A DNA stretch of 64,000 nucleotides from an uncultured Aurantimonas sp. GTDB taxonomy: Bacteria > Pseudomonadota > Alphaproteobacteria > Rhizobiales > Rhizobiaceae. Below, piece after piece: positions 20,350-28,960 of the stretch. A program made the translations under genes and the position numbers. The DNA is taken from assembly GCA_947488615.1 (NCBI GenBank), contig CANKZU010000008.1:1-64000 (forward strand), in the 5' to 3' direction. Within the stretch, counting starts at the first letter, position 1. Every line of letters starts with the position of its first letter. The notes beneath the pieces are model-generated. The model had not been told where the DNA came from, did not search any database, and saw only the letters and a program-made list of their open reading frames with translations.

Positions 20350-21078
20350 ATGAGCCTGCCCCACATTCTCGTCGTCGACGACGACCCGGAAATCGGACGC
20401 CTCCTCGGAAAGTACCTGGAGGGACAGGGATTTCGCTGCTCGCTCGCCGCCAGCCGGCGTGCCTGCGAACAGAAGGTGGCCGATTCACGCATCGACCTGG
20501 TCGTTCTCGACGTCATGCTGCCGGATGGCTCGGGCCTCGATATCTGCCGCGACCTGAAGGAACACCGGCCGGACATCGCGATCATCCTTTTGACCGCGCT
20601 GAAAGAAGATGTCGACCGGATCATCGGCCTTGAGCTTGGTGCCGACGATTATCTCGGCAAGCCGTTCAACCCGCGCGAACTGGCCGCCCGTATCCGCGCG
20701 GTGTTGAGACGCAGTGGCGAGAGCTCCTCGGAGCGCCCGGCGGAACCTGGCCTTTATGCGTTCGAGGGCTTTACCGTCGATCCGGAGCGTCGGCTGATCG
20801 GCGCACCCGACGGTCAGGAGATCGAACTCACCGGCGCGGAGTTCGATCTTTTGATGATCTTCCTCGAACGGCCGGGCCGGGTTCTCTCCCGTGACGTCTT
20901 GATGGACCTGTTGCACGGGCGGACCGTCGATCCCTTCGACCGCTCCGTCGACGTGACGATGAGCCGGCTGCGGCGCAAGTTCAACGACAACGGCGTCTTC
21001 CGGCTGTTCAAGACGGTGCGCAATGGCGGCTATCAGTTCGCGGCGCGGGTCGAACGGCATGCGAGCGATCCGTCATGA
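20350..21078 (+). CDS. OmpR-family response regulator
   Basis: A 242-residue two-component regulator. The receiver domain (about 5-120) has the acidic pocket VVDDD, phospho-acceptor Asp 54 in VVLDVMLPDG, Thr in LLTA and Lys in LGKPF. The winged-helix DNA-binding domain (about 140-235) shows ELTGAEFDLLMIFLERPGRVLSRDVL and VTMSRLRRKF, ending with the TVRNGGYQF wing. The stop overlaps the kinase start by four bases (ATGA), so it pairs with the kinase at 21075. It is divergent from the Met-rich exported protein. Confidence 0.93.
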   Translation: MSLPHILVVDDDPEIGRLLGKYLEGQGFRCSLAASRRACEQKVADSRIDLVVLDVMLPDGSGLDICRDLKEHRPDIAIILLTALKEDVDRIIGLELGADDYLGKPFNPRELAARIRAVLRRSGESSSERPAEPGLYAFEGFTVDPERRLIGAPDGQEIELTGAEFDLLMIFLERPGRVLSRDVLMDLLHGRTVDPFDRSVDVTMSRLRRKFNDNGVFRLFKTVRNGGYQFAARVERHASDPS

Positions 21079-22328
21079 GATCGCTCCGCTCGCGGCTGGC
21101 TCTGCTCCTGGTCCTCGCTATCGTCGGCGTCGTGGTCATCGCGGCGCTGGTCTCGGTGCAGGTGCTGGAGCGTCCCGACCGCGAGAGCTTCCGCGCCGCG
21201 TTCGCCAGCGAAGTTCGCATCATCGCCACGATCCTCGCGGCCGACCCGGGCGCGGCCGAACGGCTCGGCATCGTCGTCGGCGGCGCGCCGGTTGCCGGCA
21301 ACGGCGTGATGGTTCACGAGGCGCGCCGCATCTCTGAACGCCTGGCCGGCGAAGGCCTTGCCATTCCGGTGCGCATGGTCGGCGACATGCGCACGCATAC
21401 GCCGCAGCTTGCCTTCGAGTTCGAGCCGGGGCGCTGGGCCTATTTGCCCCATCCCGGCATGCGCACACGCAACTGGCCGGCCTTCGTGTCCTATATGGCC
21501 CTTGTCGTCATCGGCGCGGCGGCGGTCTCGCTGTTTGCCGCCACCAAGATGACACGCCCGCTCCGCATCCTCGATCAGGCAGTCTCGACGATCGGCCCCG
21601 ACGGCCTGCCCGCCCATGTCCCGGAAGACGGCCCGGCCGAGGTCCGCGCGACTGCAGCGGCGCTCAACCGGTTGACCAGCCGCGTGCGCGAGGCAATCGA
21701 AAGCCGTATGCGCCTCGTTGCCGCCGCTGGCCACGATCTCAGGACCCCGATGACGCGCATGCGCCTGCGCGCCGAGTTCCTGCCCGACGAGGATCGCGAG
21801 GTTTGGCTGAAGGATCTGGCCGAACTCGACCGCATCGCCGACAGCGCCATCCGCCTGGTGCGCGAAGAGGTCGACACCACGCCCGACGAGCCGATCCGGC
21901 TCGACCGGCTGCTGGCCGAGATCGCGGCGGAACTGCGCGAGATCGGACGCCCGGTCGATGCGATGCCGGCTGGCGGACCGCCCCTCGTCGTGGTCGCCCG
22001 GCCGCTGGCGTTGAAACGGGCACTGCGCAACCTCGTCGACAATGCCGCCATCCACGGCGAGGGCGCGCATGTCGCGCTGGATCGTGGAGGAACGGAGGCG
22101 GTGATTACCATCACCGACGAGGGACCCGGCATACCGGACGAGATGATCGATCGGGCCTTCGAGCCGTTCTTCCGGGTCGATCCGGGTCGTCGCAAGTTCA
22201 AGCCGGGAGCCGGGCTCGGCATGGCCATCGCCAAGGAGATCATCGAGCAGGCGGGCGGCTCGATCATCGTCGCCAACAGGGCCGGCGGTGGGCTCGAGCA
22301 GACCATCCGCCTGCGGCTGGCTTCGTAA
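21075..22328 (+). CDS. EnvZ-type sensor histidine kinase
   Basis: A 417-residue membrane kinase. The first membrane segment is at about 8-28, a periplasmic loop of about 110 residues follows, and a second segment lies at about 138-160, then HAMP (KMTRPLRILDQAV). The H-box is AAGHDLRTPMTRMRLRAEF, the N-box LRNLVDNAAIHG, and the G-boxes are DEGPGIPD and GAGLGMAIAKEI. The H-box form is that of EnvZ-like kinases. The short loop of about 110 residues has no recognisable ligand domain. It is translationally coupled to the regulator. Confidence 0.92.
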   Translation: MRSLRSRLALLLVLAIVGVVVIAALVSVQVLERPDRESFRAAFASEVRIIATILAADPGAAERLGIVVGGAPVAGNGVMVHEARRISERLAGEGLAIPVRMVGDMRTHTPQLAFEFEPGRWAYLPHPGMRTRNWPAFVSYMALVVIGAAAVSLFAATKMTRPLRILDQAVSTIGPDGLPAHVPEDGPAEVRATAAALNRLTSRVREAIESRMRLVAAAGHDLRTPMTRMRLRAEFLPDEDREVWLKDLAELDRIADSAIRLVREEVDTTPDEPIRLDRLLAEIAAELREIGRPVDAMPAGGPPLVVVARPLALKRALRNLVDNAAIHGEGAHVALDRGGTEAVITITDEGPGIPDEMIDRAFEPFFRVDPGRRKFKPGAGLGMAIAKEIIEQAGGSIIVANRAGGGLEQTIRLRLAS

Positions 22329-22387
22329 ACGGGTCGCTGCCCGTTCAGCCCTCGGTGGCAGGCGCGTAGGCAGCCGATCGAAAGGTC

Positions 22388-23182
22388 TCAGTCGGACGCT
22401 TCCCGCATAAAACGCTGTTCAATTTCGGGATCGAGCGGCCGCGGCGACAGGTCGATCCCGCCCGCGAGGCGGTCGGCGATCTCGGAAAGCGCCGTGACCC
22501 GCGCGAATTTCTTATGGTTTGCCGGTACCACACGCCACGGCGCGACCTTGGTGTTCGTGCGCTCCAGCATGTCGTTCACCGCCTCTTCGTACTGATCCCA
22601 TTTGTCGCGATTACGGAAATCCTCAAAGGAAAGTTTCCAGCGCTTCAGCGGATCGCGCAGCCGCTTTTCGAACCGCCCGAGCTGTTCGTCGCGATCGATA
22701 TAGAGGAACACTTTGGCGATCCTGGTTCCTGAATCGGCCAGCATCGCCTCGAACTGGTTGATCTCCTCATAGGCGCGGCGCCACTCGGCATCGGCGGCGA
22801 AGCCCTCGACGCGCTCCACCAGCACCCGCCCGTACCACGACCGGTCGAAGACCGCGATCTCGCCCTCTCCGGGCAGCCGCTCCCAGAATCGCGCCATGTA
22901 GTGCCGCGCCAATTCCTCCGCCGACGGCGCCCCGATCGGCCAGACCCGGAAGCCCCGCGGGTCCATGACACTCGCCATCCGCCGGATCGCGCCGCCCTTG
23001 CCGGCGGCGTCCCATCCCTCGAACACGACGACGGCGTTGTCGTTCGTGTGCAGATAGGCCTGCTGGATCTGGCGGAATCGAGTCTGCACCGCTTGCAGCC
23101 GCGGTTCATATTCGGCCTTCGGGATCTTCTGGTCCATATCGAGGTCGGCGAGGCGTTTGACGCCCGATTTGCGATCGCCCAT
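22388..23182 (-). CDS. ppk2: Polyphosphate kinase 2 (PPK2)
   Basis: A 264-residue PPK2 that moves phosphate between polyphosphate and nucleoside diphosphates. Walker A is GWDAAGKGG (residues 56-64), the lid-side motif is MDPRGFRVWPIGAPS and the Walker B region is FDRSWYGR (113-119). Then come LYIDRDEQLGRFEKR and DFRNRDKWDQYEEAVNDML. The length and single P-loop domain fit the one-domain PPK2 group. Whether it prefers ADP or GDP cannot be told. It is a single gene, convergent with the histidine kinase. Confidence 0.92.
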   Translation of the reverse strand: MGDRKSGVKRLADLDMDQKIPKAEYEPRLQAVQTRFRQIQQAYLHTNDNAVVVFEGWDAAGKGGAIRRMASVMDPRGFRVWPIGAPSAEELARHYMARFWERLPGEGEIAVFDRSWYGRVLVERVEGFAADAEWRRAYEEINQFEAMLADSGTRIAKVFLYIDRDEQLGRFEKRLRDPLKRWKLSFEDFRNRDKWDQYEEAVNDMLERTNTKVAPWRVVPANHKKFARVTALSEIADRLAGGIDLSPRPLDPEIEQRFMREASD

Positions 23183-23320
23183 GGCGGCCTCCTCTTGTCA
23201 TGTCGCTGAGCACATAGGGCGGCGAGGCAACTTCGCGACAACGGCATTTCGAAGCGGGGATTCATGCTTTAAAGAACCATTGGCGGCGCGAACGGCTCGT
23301 CGACAGAACCGGTTCTCGCC

Positions 23321-24481
23321 ATGCATCCGACCAATCGACTTCTTCTCGGCGGTTTCTTGACGCTGGCGATCGTCATGGGCGTCGGACGGTTCTACTACAC
23401 GCCGCTCCTACCGCTGATGCAACGTGACAACGGCTTCGGAGTCGACGTGGCGGGCCTGATCGCGGCGGCGAACTTCGCCGGCTATCTCGCGGGCTCGCTT
23501 CTGGCCACTTTCGTCCCGCGCGGCGCGCCGCGGCTTGCCGCCTTCCGGCTCGGGGTCGCCGCCAGCATCCTGACCACCCTGGCGATGGGGCTTACGGAGC
23601 AGCTTGGCCTCTGGCTGGCGCTGCGCACCATGTCCGGCCTTGCCAGTGCCTTCGCCATGATCTCCGCCGCCGGCATGATCGCCGAGGCGCTGGCGCGAAT
23701 CGGGGCGGAAGCCCGCCTCGGCTGGGTCTTCGGTGGTGTCGGCATCGGCATAGCCGCCTCCGGCCTGCTCGTGCTCTTCGCGGCGCCGCTGCTCGATTCG
23801 GCCGGCCTTTGGATCGCCGGCGGTCTGCTAGCAGCGCTGTTTGCGCCGGTCGTCTTCATCGAGGTTCGCGATCGAACGCTGCCGGCGCGGACGGACACGC
23901 CGGACCCGCGTCGCCGCGTGCCCCGACCCCTGCCGTTCTGGCCGCTGCTCGTCACCTACAGCTGCGAGGGGCTGGGCTATTCGGTCTTCGCCACCTTCAT
24001 CGTCGCGATCGTCAAATCCCGGCCGGGTCTGGAGGCGATGGGCGACTGGGTCTGGATCATCGTCGGCCTAGCCGGCCTGCCGAGTTGCCTGATCTGGTCA
24101 CGGATCGCCGAGCGGATCGGCTTTTCAGCCGCGCTCGCCGCCGCCTACGCGGCGCAGATCGTCGGCGTGCTGCTGCCGGCCGTCAGCGGCTCGGGCACGG
24201 CGGCGCTGGTCGCCGCCGTCCTGTTCGGCGGCACCTTCATGGCGATCACCGTCTTGACCATGCCGCTCGGGCGGCACGGTCTCGGCGGACGGGGTTTCGC
24301 CATCCTCACCGCTGGCTTCGGCCTCGGCCAGATGCTCGGTCCCCTCGCCGCCGGTTTCCTCGTTGCCGGCGAGGCGGACTACAACACCGCCCTGATCGGC
24401 TCGGCGGCGGTGCTCGCCCTCGGCCTATCGGCACTTCTGGTCGCGATCCGGCTCAGACCGGAAACACCGGCCACCGCCTGA
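23321..24481 (+). CDS. YbfB/YjiJ-type MFS transporter
   Basis: A 386-residue membrane protein with about twelve hydrophobic segments in two halves. The N-terminal GRFYYTPLLPLMQ motif and the following DVAGLIAAANFAGYLAGSL are characteristic of the YbfB family of major-facilitator proteins. A short charged loop (about 187-207) separates the halves. The substrate is unknown. It is convergent with the DUF302 gene, with 14 bases between the stops. Confidence 0.85.
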   Translation: MHPTNRLLLGGFLTLAIVMGVGRFYYTPLLPLMQRDNGFGVDVAGLIAAANFAGYLAGSLLATFVPRGAPRLAAFRLGVAASILTTLAMGLTEQLGLWLALRTMSGLASAFAMISAAGMIAEALARIGAEARLGWVFGGVGIGIAASGLLVLFAAPLLDSAGLWIAGGLLAALFAPVVFIEVRDRTLPARTDTPDPRRRVPRPLPFWPLLVTYSCEGLGYSVFATFIVAIVKSRPGLEAMGDWVWIIVGLAGLPSCLIWSRIAERIGFSAALAAAYAAQIVGVLLPAVSGSGTAALVAAVLFGGTFMAITVLTMPLGRHGLGGRGFAILTAGFGLGQMLGPLAAGFLVAGEADYNTALIGSAAVLALGLSALLVAIRLRPETPATA

Positions 24482-24495
24482 AAGCGGCCCGGCGA

Positions 24496-24987
24496 TTATT
24501 CGGCGCCGGCGACCTCCTTGGCGATGTCGTCGAGGACGGCGTTGATCTCGCCGAGCGCGGCTTTGGATTCGTCGGAGCCGACTTCGTCGAGGCGGCGGAA
24601 ACCGACGGTCACGGTGCCGGCCGCGTCGGCGTTTTCATAGACGAACAAACCATAGGGGCAGAACGCAAGGTTCATGACGTCCGCTTCCATCGCCTTGCGC
24701 GACAGGACGGCGGAGCAGAACTGCATGATGTTGGCACGCCCGCCCTGGAAGATGGTCTTTTCCGACCCGACATCCGCGCCGGTACGGGCCAGCATGTCGC
24801 CGACGAACGCCTCGTAGTCGATGACGTAACCGCGATTGACGATGGCGTCCGACAAGTCCTGACGGACCTCATCGAACGGCGCGGCGGTTTCATAGGAGGT
24901 GACGTTCTCGGCCGCCATGACCGGCATCGCGGCGACGCCGGCGAACAGAAGCGCGATCATGCCTCGCGCGCAATTGGTCCTGATCAT
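24496..24987 (-). CDS. Exported DUF302 protein
   Basis: A 163-residue protein with a Sec signal (hydrophobic GMIALLFAGVAAMPVMAAE) and a DUF302 core: a helix after FDEVRQDLSDAIVNRGYVIDY, then IMQFCSAVLSRKAM, NLAFCPYGLFVYE and GTVTVGFRRL. Two cysteines in the core could form a disulfide or bind metal. It follows the alpha/beta hydrolase gene by 30 bases and is probably co-transcribed with it. DUF302 proteins often lie near DsrE and sulfur-related genes, as here. Their function is not settled. Confidence 0.8.
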   Translation of the reverse strand: MIRTNCARGMIALLFAGVAAMPVMAAENVTSYETAAPFDEVRQDLSDAIVNRGYVIDYEAFVGDMLARTGADVGSEKTIFQGGRANIMQFCSAVLSRKAMEADVMNLAFCPYGLFVYENADAAGTVTVGFRRLDEVGSDESKAALGEINAVLDDIAKEVAGAE

Positions 24988-25017
24988 GTCAACTCTCCTC
25001 CCAAGGGGCTTTACGTT

Positions 25018-26040
25018 TCAGGGTTGCGCCGCGATATGCTCCGCGATGAGGTCGGCGGCATCCTCGGCGAAGAAGTCGAGGAACAGATGGTCGGCCCCCT
25101 CGACCACTTCGAGACGAAGTTTTGTTTCATCGACGATCGGGGCCAACCGCTCCGGCAGATCGGTGATCACTTCGTCCTCGCTGGCGGCGATGACCAGCAC
25201 CGGCATCGAGACGCCCCGCGTCAACAGGGTCGGCGTGTCGCGTTCCGGATTGTCGGCATGGTAGGACAACACCGATTGTGCCGTCGCATTCGTCCCAGAG
25301 CAATAGACCAGGCCGGGGACCTCCAGCGTTTGATCGGGCTCAGCGGCCTTCGCTTCCGCCAGCACGTCCGCCAGCTTCGCGCCGAAGCGCTGTTCGTAAT
25401 TTTCGACGGCAGTGCCCGCATCCTCGGTCATCGGCGCGAGCAGGACGGCGGTCGGGATATCGGCGCGTTCGCCTACGCGAGCGAGCCACAAGGCCACCTG
25501 CGCACCGCCGCGGCTGTGGCCGAGCGGAACGATCTGCTGGTATCCCTCGGTTCCGAGCCAGTCGACCCATGCGCCGATTTCCGCCACCGCGTCCTCGTGC
25601 CGGTGGGTCGAGGGCTGATTGCAGTCCCACATGCCTTCCCGCCGATCCTGCCCGAGCGAAAGGGTGACGGCGAGTGACGCGATGTCGCGTTCGGCCAGCG
25701 CGCCTTGCAGCGCCTCCATCAGCTCGACGTCCTTGTGCGCGAACGTGCCGTGGACCAAAAGCACGACCGGTTGGCTCATATCGACATCGTCGGGACGCAC
25801 GAGATCGCCAGTCAGCGTCAAATCACCGACGGGGAGTTCGACCGACTCGGTTTCCGCCGCGCTCGCGGGCGATAGGCCGAGAGCCGCCACGGCCAATCCA
25901 GCGGCCGCGAGACTCGGCAGCAATGGCCGGATCGGCGCTCCGCCGGCCAAGCCACGCGTGAACGCGGCGACCCCGCGCCAAAACTCGCCAACAAGAGATA
26001 AAAGACCCGCTGCCGGAGCGGCACCCCCTGCTTGTTTCAT
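25018..26040 (-). CDS. Exported alpha/beta hydrolase
   Basis: A 340-residue hydrolase. After an N-terminal region with a hydrophobic stretch (about 43-65, ending SPASAAE, signal-like though with a long leader) comes the fold: VVLLVHGTFAHKD (oxyanion region), the nucleophile elbow GHSRGG, an acid-bearing strand IAASEDEVI and the catalytic His in GADHLFLDFF. The start at 26040 has GGGAGG ahead; an ATG at 26202 would overlap the divergent promoter. The substrate is unknown. It is divergent from the DsrE-like gene and upstream of the DUF302 gene. Confidence 0.82.
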   Translation of the reverse strand: MKQAGGAAPAAGLLSLVGEFWRGVAAFTRGLAGGAPIRPLLPSLAAAGLAVAALGLSPASAAETESVELPVGDLTLTGDLVRPDDVDMSQPVVLLVHGTFAHKDVELMEALQGALAERDIASLAVTLSLGQDRREGMWDCNQPSTHRHEDAVAEIGAWVDWLGTEGYQQIVPLGHSRGGAQVALWLARVGERADIPTAVLLAPMTEDAGTAVENYEQRFGAKLADVLAEAKAAEPDQTLEVPGLVYCSGTNATAQSVLSYHADNPERDTPTLLTRGVSMPVLVIAASEDEVITDLPERLAPIVDETKLRLEVVEGADHLFLDFFAEDAADLIAEHIAAQP

Positions 26041-26189
26041 AAGACCTCCCAGTCGCCATCGTGACTCGACACATTCGCATTTATGAATATCACCGTAGAC
26101 ATCAAGGACCGCTTCGGCAACACTGCCGCCGCAAACGGAGCGCGGATTTGAAAGCCGGGTCCCATCGGATCGCAACGGGAGGAATATCA

Positions 26190-26654
26190 ATGAAAATCGC
26201 AATGACGCGTTTCGCGGCCCTCGCCGCGCTGGCCTTCATGATCGCGGCGCCGTTCGGCAGCGGCGTGACGGGCGCCCAGGCGGCCGAACCGCACAAGGTC
26301 GCGATCCATGTCGACGAGGCAGACCCCCAGCGCATGAACATGGCGCTGAACAACGTTCAGAACATCAAGGCCTATTACGACGAGAAGGGCGAGGACGTGA
26401 TCATCGAGGTGGTTACCTATGGTCCGGGGCTGAACATGCTGCGCTCCGACACGTCCCCCGTCGCCGACCGCATCAAGATGATGTCGATGGAAATCGCCGA
26501 TCTGTCCTTTGCCGCCTGCGGCAATACCCGCAAGGGAATGGCCAAGAAGGAAGGCAAGGAGATCCCCTTGCTCGACGAGGCCACCGAGGTTCCCTCGGGC
26601 GTCGTTCGCCTCATGGAACTCCAGGAAGACGACTATTCCTACGTCCGTCCATAG
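26190..26654 (+). CDS. Exported DsrE/DsrF-like protein
   Basis: A 154-residue protein with a Sec signal (FAALAALAFMIAAPFGS, ending AQAAE) and a DsrE-like fold: KVAIHVDEADPQRMNMALNNVQNIKAYYDEKGED, EVVTYGPGLNMLRSD and ADLSFAACGNTRKGM. The Cys in FAACGNT sits where DsrE-type sulfurtransferases carry the persulfide Cys. GGGAGGA lies before the ATG. It is divergent from the alpha/beta hydrolase-DUF302 pair by about 150 bases. A role in periplasmic sulfur or thiol chemistry is plausible but unproved. Confidence 0.8.
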   Translation: MKIAMTRFAALAALAFMIAAPFGSGVTGAQAAEPHKVAIHVDEADPQRMNMALNNVQNIKAYYDEKGEDVIIEVVTYGPGLNMLRSDTSPVADRIKMMSMEIADLSFAACGNTRKGMAKKEGKEIPLLDEATEVPSGVVRLMELQEDDYSYVRP

Positions 26655-26666
26655 CCTTCCAATCTG

Positions 26667-26691
26667 GGCGGATGGCCGAAAGGCCTCCGCC
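26667..26691. terminator. Hairpin between convergent DsrE-like and otsA genes
   Basis: GGCGGA and TCCGCC plus GGCC and GGCC pair around a GAAA tetraloop with one bulged T. It lies between two convergent stops and can fold in both transcripts. Neither side has a clear U-run, so it may be a transcript-end stabiliser or a weak bidirectional terminator. Confidence 0.45.
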
Positions 26692-26715
26692 GACACCATT
26701 CGACGTTAAAAAGCC

Positions 26716-28107
26716 TCAGCGTTCCTCGCTGTTTTCGAGTGCACCGAGGAAGGTATCACACCAGTTCGACGAGGTGCCGGCGAACACAGCCGCGCGCATC
26801 GCCTTCCACCGGCGATTGCGCTCGTCGAAAGGCATCGTCAGTGCCTGCTGCAAGGCCCGCGCGACGTCGTCGGTCGAATACGGATTGACGATCACCGCAT
26901 CGGGCAGTTCGGCCCGCGCGCCGGCGAAGCGCGACAGCAAAAGCACGCCAGGATCGTCCGGGTCCTGCGCGGCGACGAATTCCTTGGCGACAAGGTTCAT
27001 GCCGTCGCGCAGCGGTGTCACCAGGCAGACGCGGGCGGCGCGGTAGATGCCCGCCAGCGCCCGCCGGTTGAAGCCACGGGTCATGATCTGGATCGGCGTC
27101 CAGTCCAGCGTCGCGAAGCGGCCGTTGATATGGCCGGCGAGCTCTTCAAGCTCACTGCGCAATTCAACATAGGCGTCGAGCTCCGAGCGGGACAGCGGCG
27201 CCACTTGCAGGAACTGCACCTTGCCGCGGTTCTCGGGGTAGTCCTCCAGCAGCCGCTCGAAGCCGCGAAAGCGCTCGACCAGCCCCTTGGAATAATCCAT
27301 CCGGTCGACGCCGACGATCTGCAGCCGGTCGCCGACCATCTCGCGCACCATCTCCTCGTGCTCGCTGGCCTCCGGCGAGACGGCGAAGCGCTCGAAGCCC
27401 GGCGCGTCGATGCCGATCGGAAAGGTATCCGCCCTCACCACGCGGTCGCCGACCTTGATCCTGTGCCCCTCCAGCTTTTCACCGCCCAGTTCGCGCACGC
27501 AGAAGGCGAGGAAGTTGCGCCGGTCGGTATCGGTCTGGAAGCCGACCACGTCGTAGGCGAGCATGGCCCGGACGAGATCGTGGCTGGCCGGCAGCGCGGT
27601 GAAGATTTCCGGCGGACAGAACGGAATGTGCAGGAAGAAGCCGATCTTGCCCTTGAACCCGCATTGGCGCAGTTCCGAGCCAAGAAAGAAGAAATGATAA
27701 TCGTGGACCCAGACGAGGTCGTCGTCGGTGACGAGCGGCGCCAGACGGGCCGCGAAGCGCTGGTTCACCGAGCGATAGGCGCGCTCGGACTGGCGGTCGA
27801 ACTGCGCAAGATCCAGACGATAATGCAGCAGCGGCCACAAGGATCGGTTGGCGTAGCCGTAATAGAAGCCTTCGAGTTCCTCCTCGGTCATGTCGATGGT
27901 GGTCATCGACACGTCGCCGTGGACTTGGGTCTGCGCGTCCTTGAAGGTGCCCTCGTCGGACGTCTCGCCGCTCCAGCCGAACCAGAGCCCGCCGCGCCGG
28001 CGCAGCGCGTCGGACAGGCCGACGGCGAGCCCCCCGGCCTTGCCCTCGTCGTTGAGTGGTCCGACGCGGTTCGATACCGCAACCAGTCGCCGCTGCCCCT
28101 CAGCCAT
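26716..28107 (-). CDS. otsA: Alpha,alpha-trehalose-phosphate synthase OtsA
   Basis: OtsA makes trehalose-6-phosphate from UDP-glucose and glucose-6-phosphate, an osmoprotective route. The GT20 landmarks are present: LVAVSNRVGPLN, GLWFGWSGE, DLVWVHDYHFFFLGSELRQ, FFLHIPFCPPEIF, VDRMDYSKGL with the catalytic Arg/Lys region, and DGMNLVAKEFVAAQ at the nucleotide site. The ATG at 28107 gives 463 residues and starts at the conserved N-terminus; the ATG at 28137 adds ten residues without similarity. It lies downstream of otsB with about 80 bases between, so otsB-otsA is likely one transcript. Confidence 0.93.
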   Translation of the reverse strand: MAEGQRRLVAVSNRVGPLNDEGKAGGLAVGLSDALRRRGGLWFGWSGETSDEGTFKDAQTQVHGDVSMTTIDMTEEELEGFYYGYANRSLWPLLHYRLDLAQFDRQSERAYRSVNQRFAARLAPLVTDDDLVWVHDYHFFFLGSELRQCGFKGKIGFFLHIPFCPPEIFTALPASHDLVRAMLAYDVVGFQTDTDRRNFLAFCVRELGGEKLEGHRIKVGDRVVRADTFPIGIDAPGFERFAVSPEASEHEEMVREMVGDRLQIVGVDRMDYSKGLVERFRGFERLLEDYPENRGKVQFLQVAPLSRSELDAYVELRSELEELAGHINGRFATLDWTPIQIMTRGFNRRALAGIYRAARVCLVTPLRDGMNLVAKEFVAAQDPDDPGVLLLSRFAGARAELPDAVIVNPYSTDDVARALQQALTMPFDERNRRWKAMRAAVFAGTSSNWCDTFLGALENSEER

Positions 28108-28187
28108 CGTTTCCCTTCCCCTGTCCCTGGCCGGCATTGCACCGACGTCTCTTCGTTTGCGAACCGACTGCCGGTCCGGGCCGGTGG

Positions 28188-28913
28188 TCAGGCCGATGCC
28201 GCCAGCCAGCGATGGACCGCCGCGACATCCGTCAGCCGGAATTCCGCGACACTTTGCTTGTCGCCGACCTTGATGGAGACGCCGCCCGCATCGCGCACAT
28301 GTTGGAGCGCGAATTCGTCCGTCGTGTCGTCCCCGACATAGACGGGAATACGGCCCGCGAACGGCGCGTCTTTCATCATCGCGGCGAGCGCCTTGCCCTT
28401 GTCCATGCCGGCCGGATGCACCTCGACGATATTGTCGCCATTCATGACGGCAAGGTCATGACGGCCCGTCGTTGCCTCGTCCATCGCCTGCTCGGCAACG
28501 TCTCTCAGATCCGGCGCCATGCGATAGTGCAGGACCAGCGCCGTGCCCTTGTCCTCGAGCTTGAGCCGGGGATTGACCCGCAGCGGCTGCGCGAGCCTCT
28601 CGCGCACATCGTCGAGCACTTCCGGACCCGCGAGCCGTTCCGTCTCTCCGTCCGGTCGCACGCGCCGTTCCAGACCGTGGACACCGGCGGCCGCAAAGCG
28701 CATCGGCGCCAGAAACCGGTCGAGATCGACGATCCGGCGGCCGCTGACGACGGCGAGCGCTCCGGCGAGTTCGGCCCGCAGCACGGTCAACCGGTCGAGC
28801 GCCGCTGGCGCGATGGCGACGGCGTCGGGATCATCGACCAATTCGACGAGAGTGCCGTCGAAATCGAGGAAAACGGCGTGGCGCTGCGGATCGATTAAAG
28901 GAGGCAAGAGCAT
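28188..28913 (-). CDS. otsB: Trehalose-6-phosphate phosphatase OtsB
   Basis: A 241-residue HAD-type phosphatase that converts trehalose-6-phosphate to trehalose. The catalytic Asp pair is in FLDFDGTL (Asp 17 and 19), motif II in VVSGR, and the acidic motif in YVGDDTTDEFA. The cap region between them (AAAGVHGLERR to LVLHYR) matches trehalose phosphatases. It is placed just upstream of otsA on the same strand. The Shine-Dalgarno is weak (AAGG), so the exact start is less certain than the identity. Confidence 0.92.
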   Translation of the reverse strand: MLLPPLIDPQRHAVFLDFDGTLVELVDDPDAVAIAPAALDRLTVLRAELAGALAVVSGRRIVDLDRFLAPMRFAAAGVHGLERRVRPDGETERLAGPEVLDDVRERLAQPLRVNPRLKLEDKGTALVLHYRMAPDLRDVAEQAMDEATTGRHDLAVMNGDNIVEVHPAGMDKGKALAAMMKDAPFAGRIPVYVGDDTTDEFALQHVRDAGGVSIKVGDKQSVAEFRLTDVAAVHRWLAASA

Positions 28914-28960
28914 GGTGCCTTATGACATAGAACCACCCGAGGTCGAAGCCAAACATTCCT

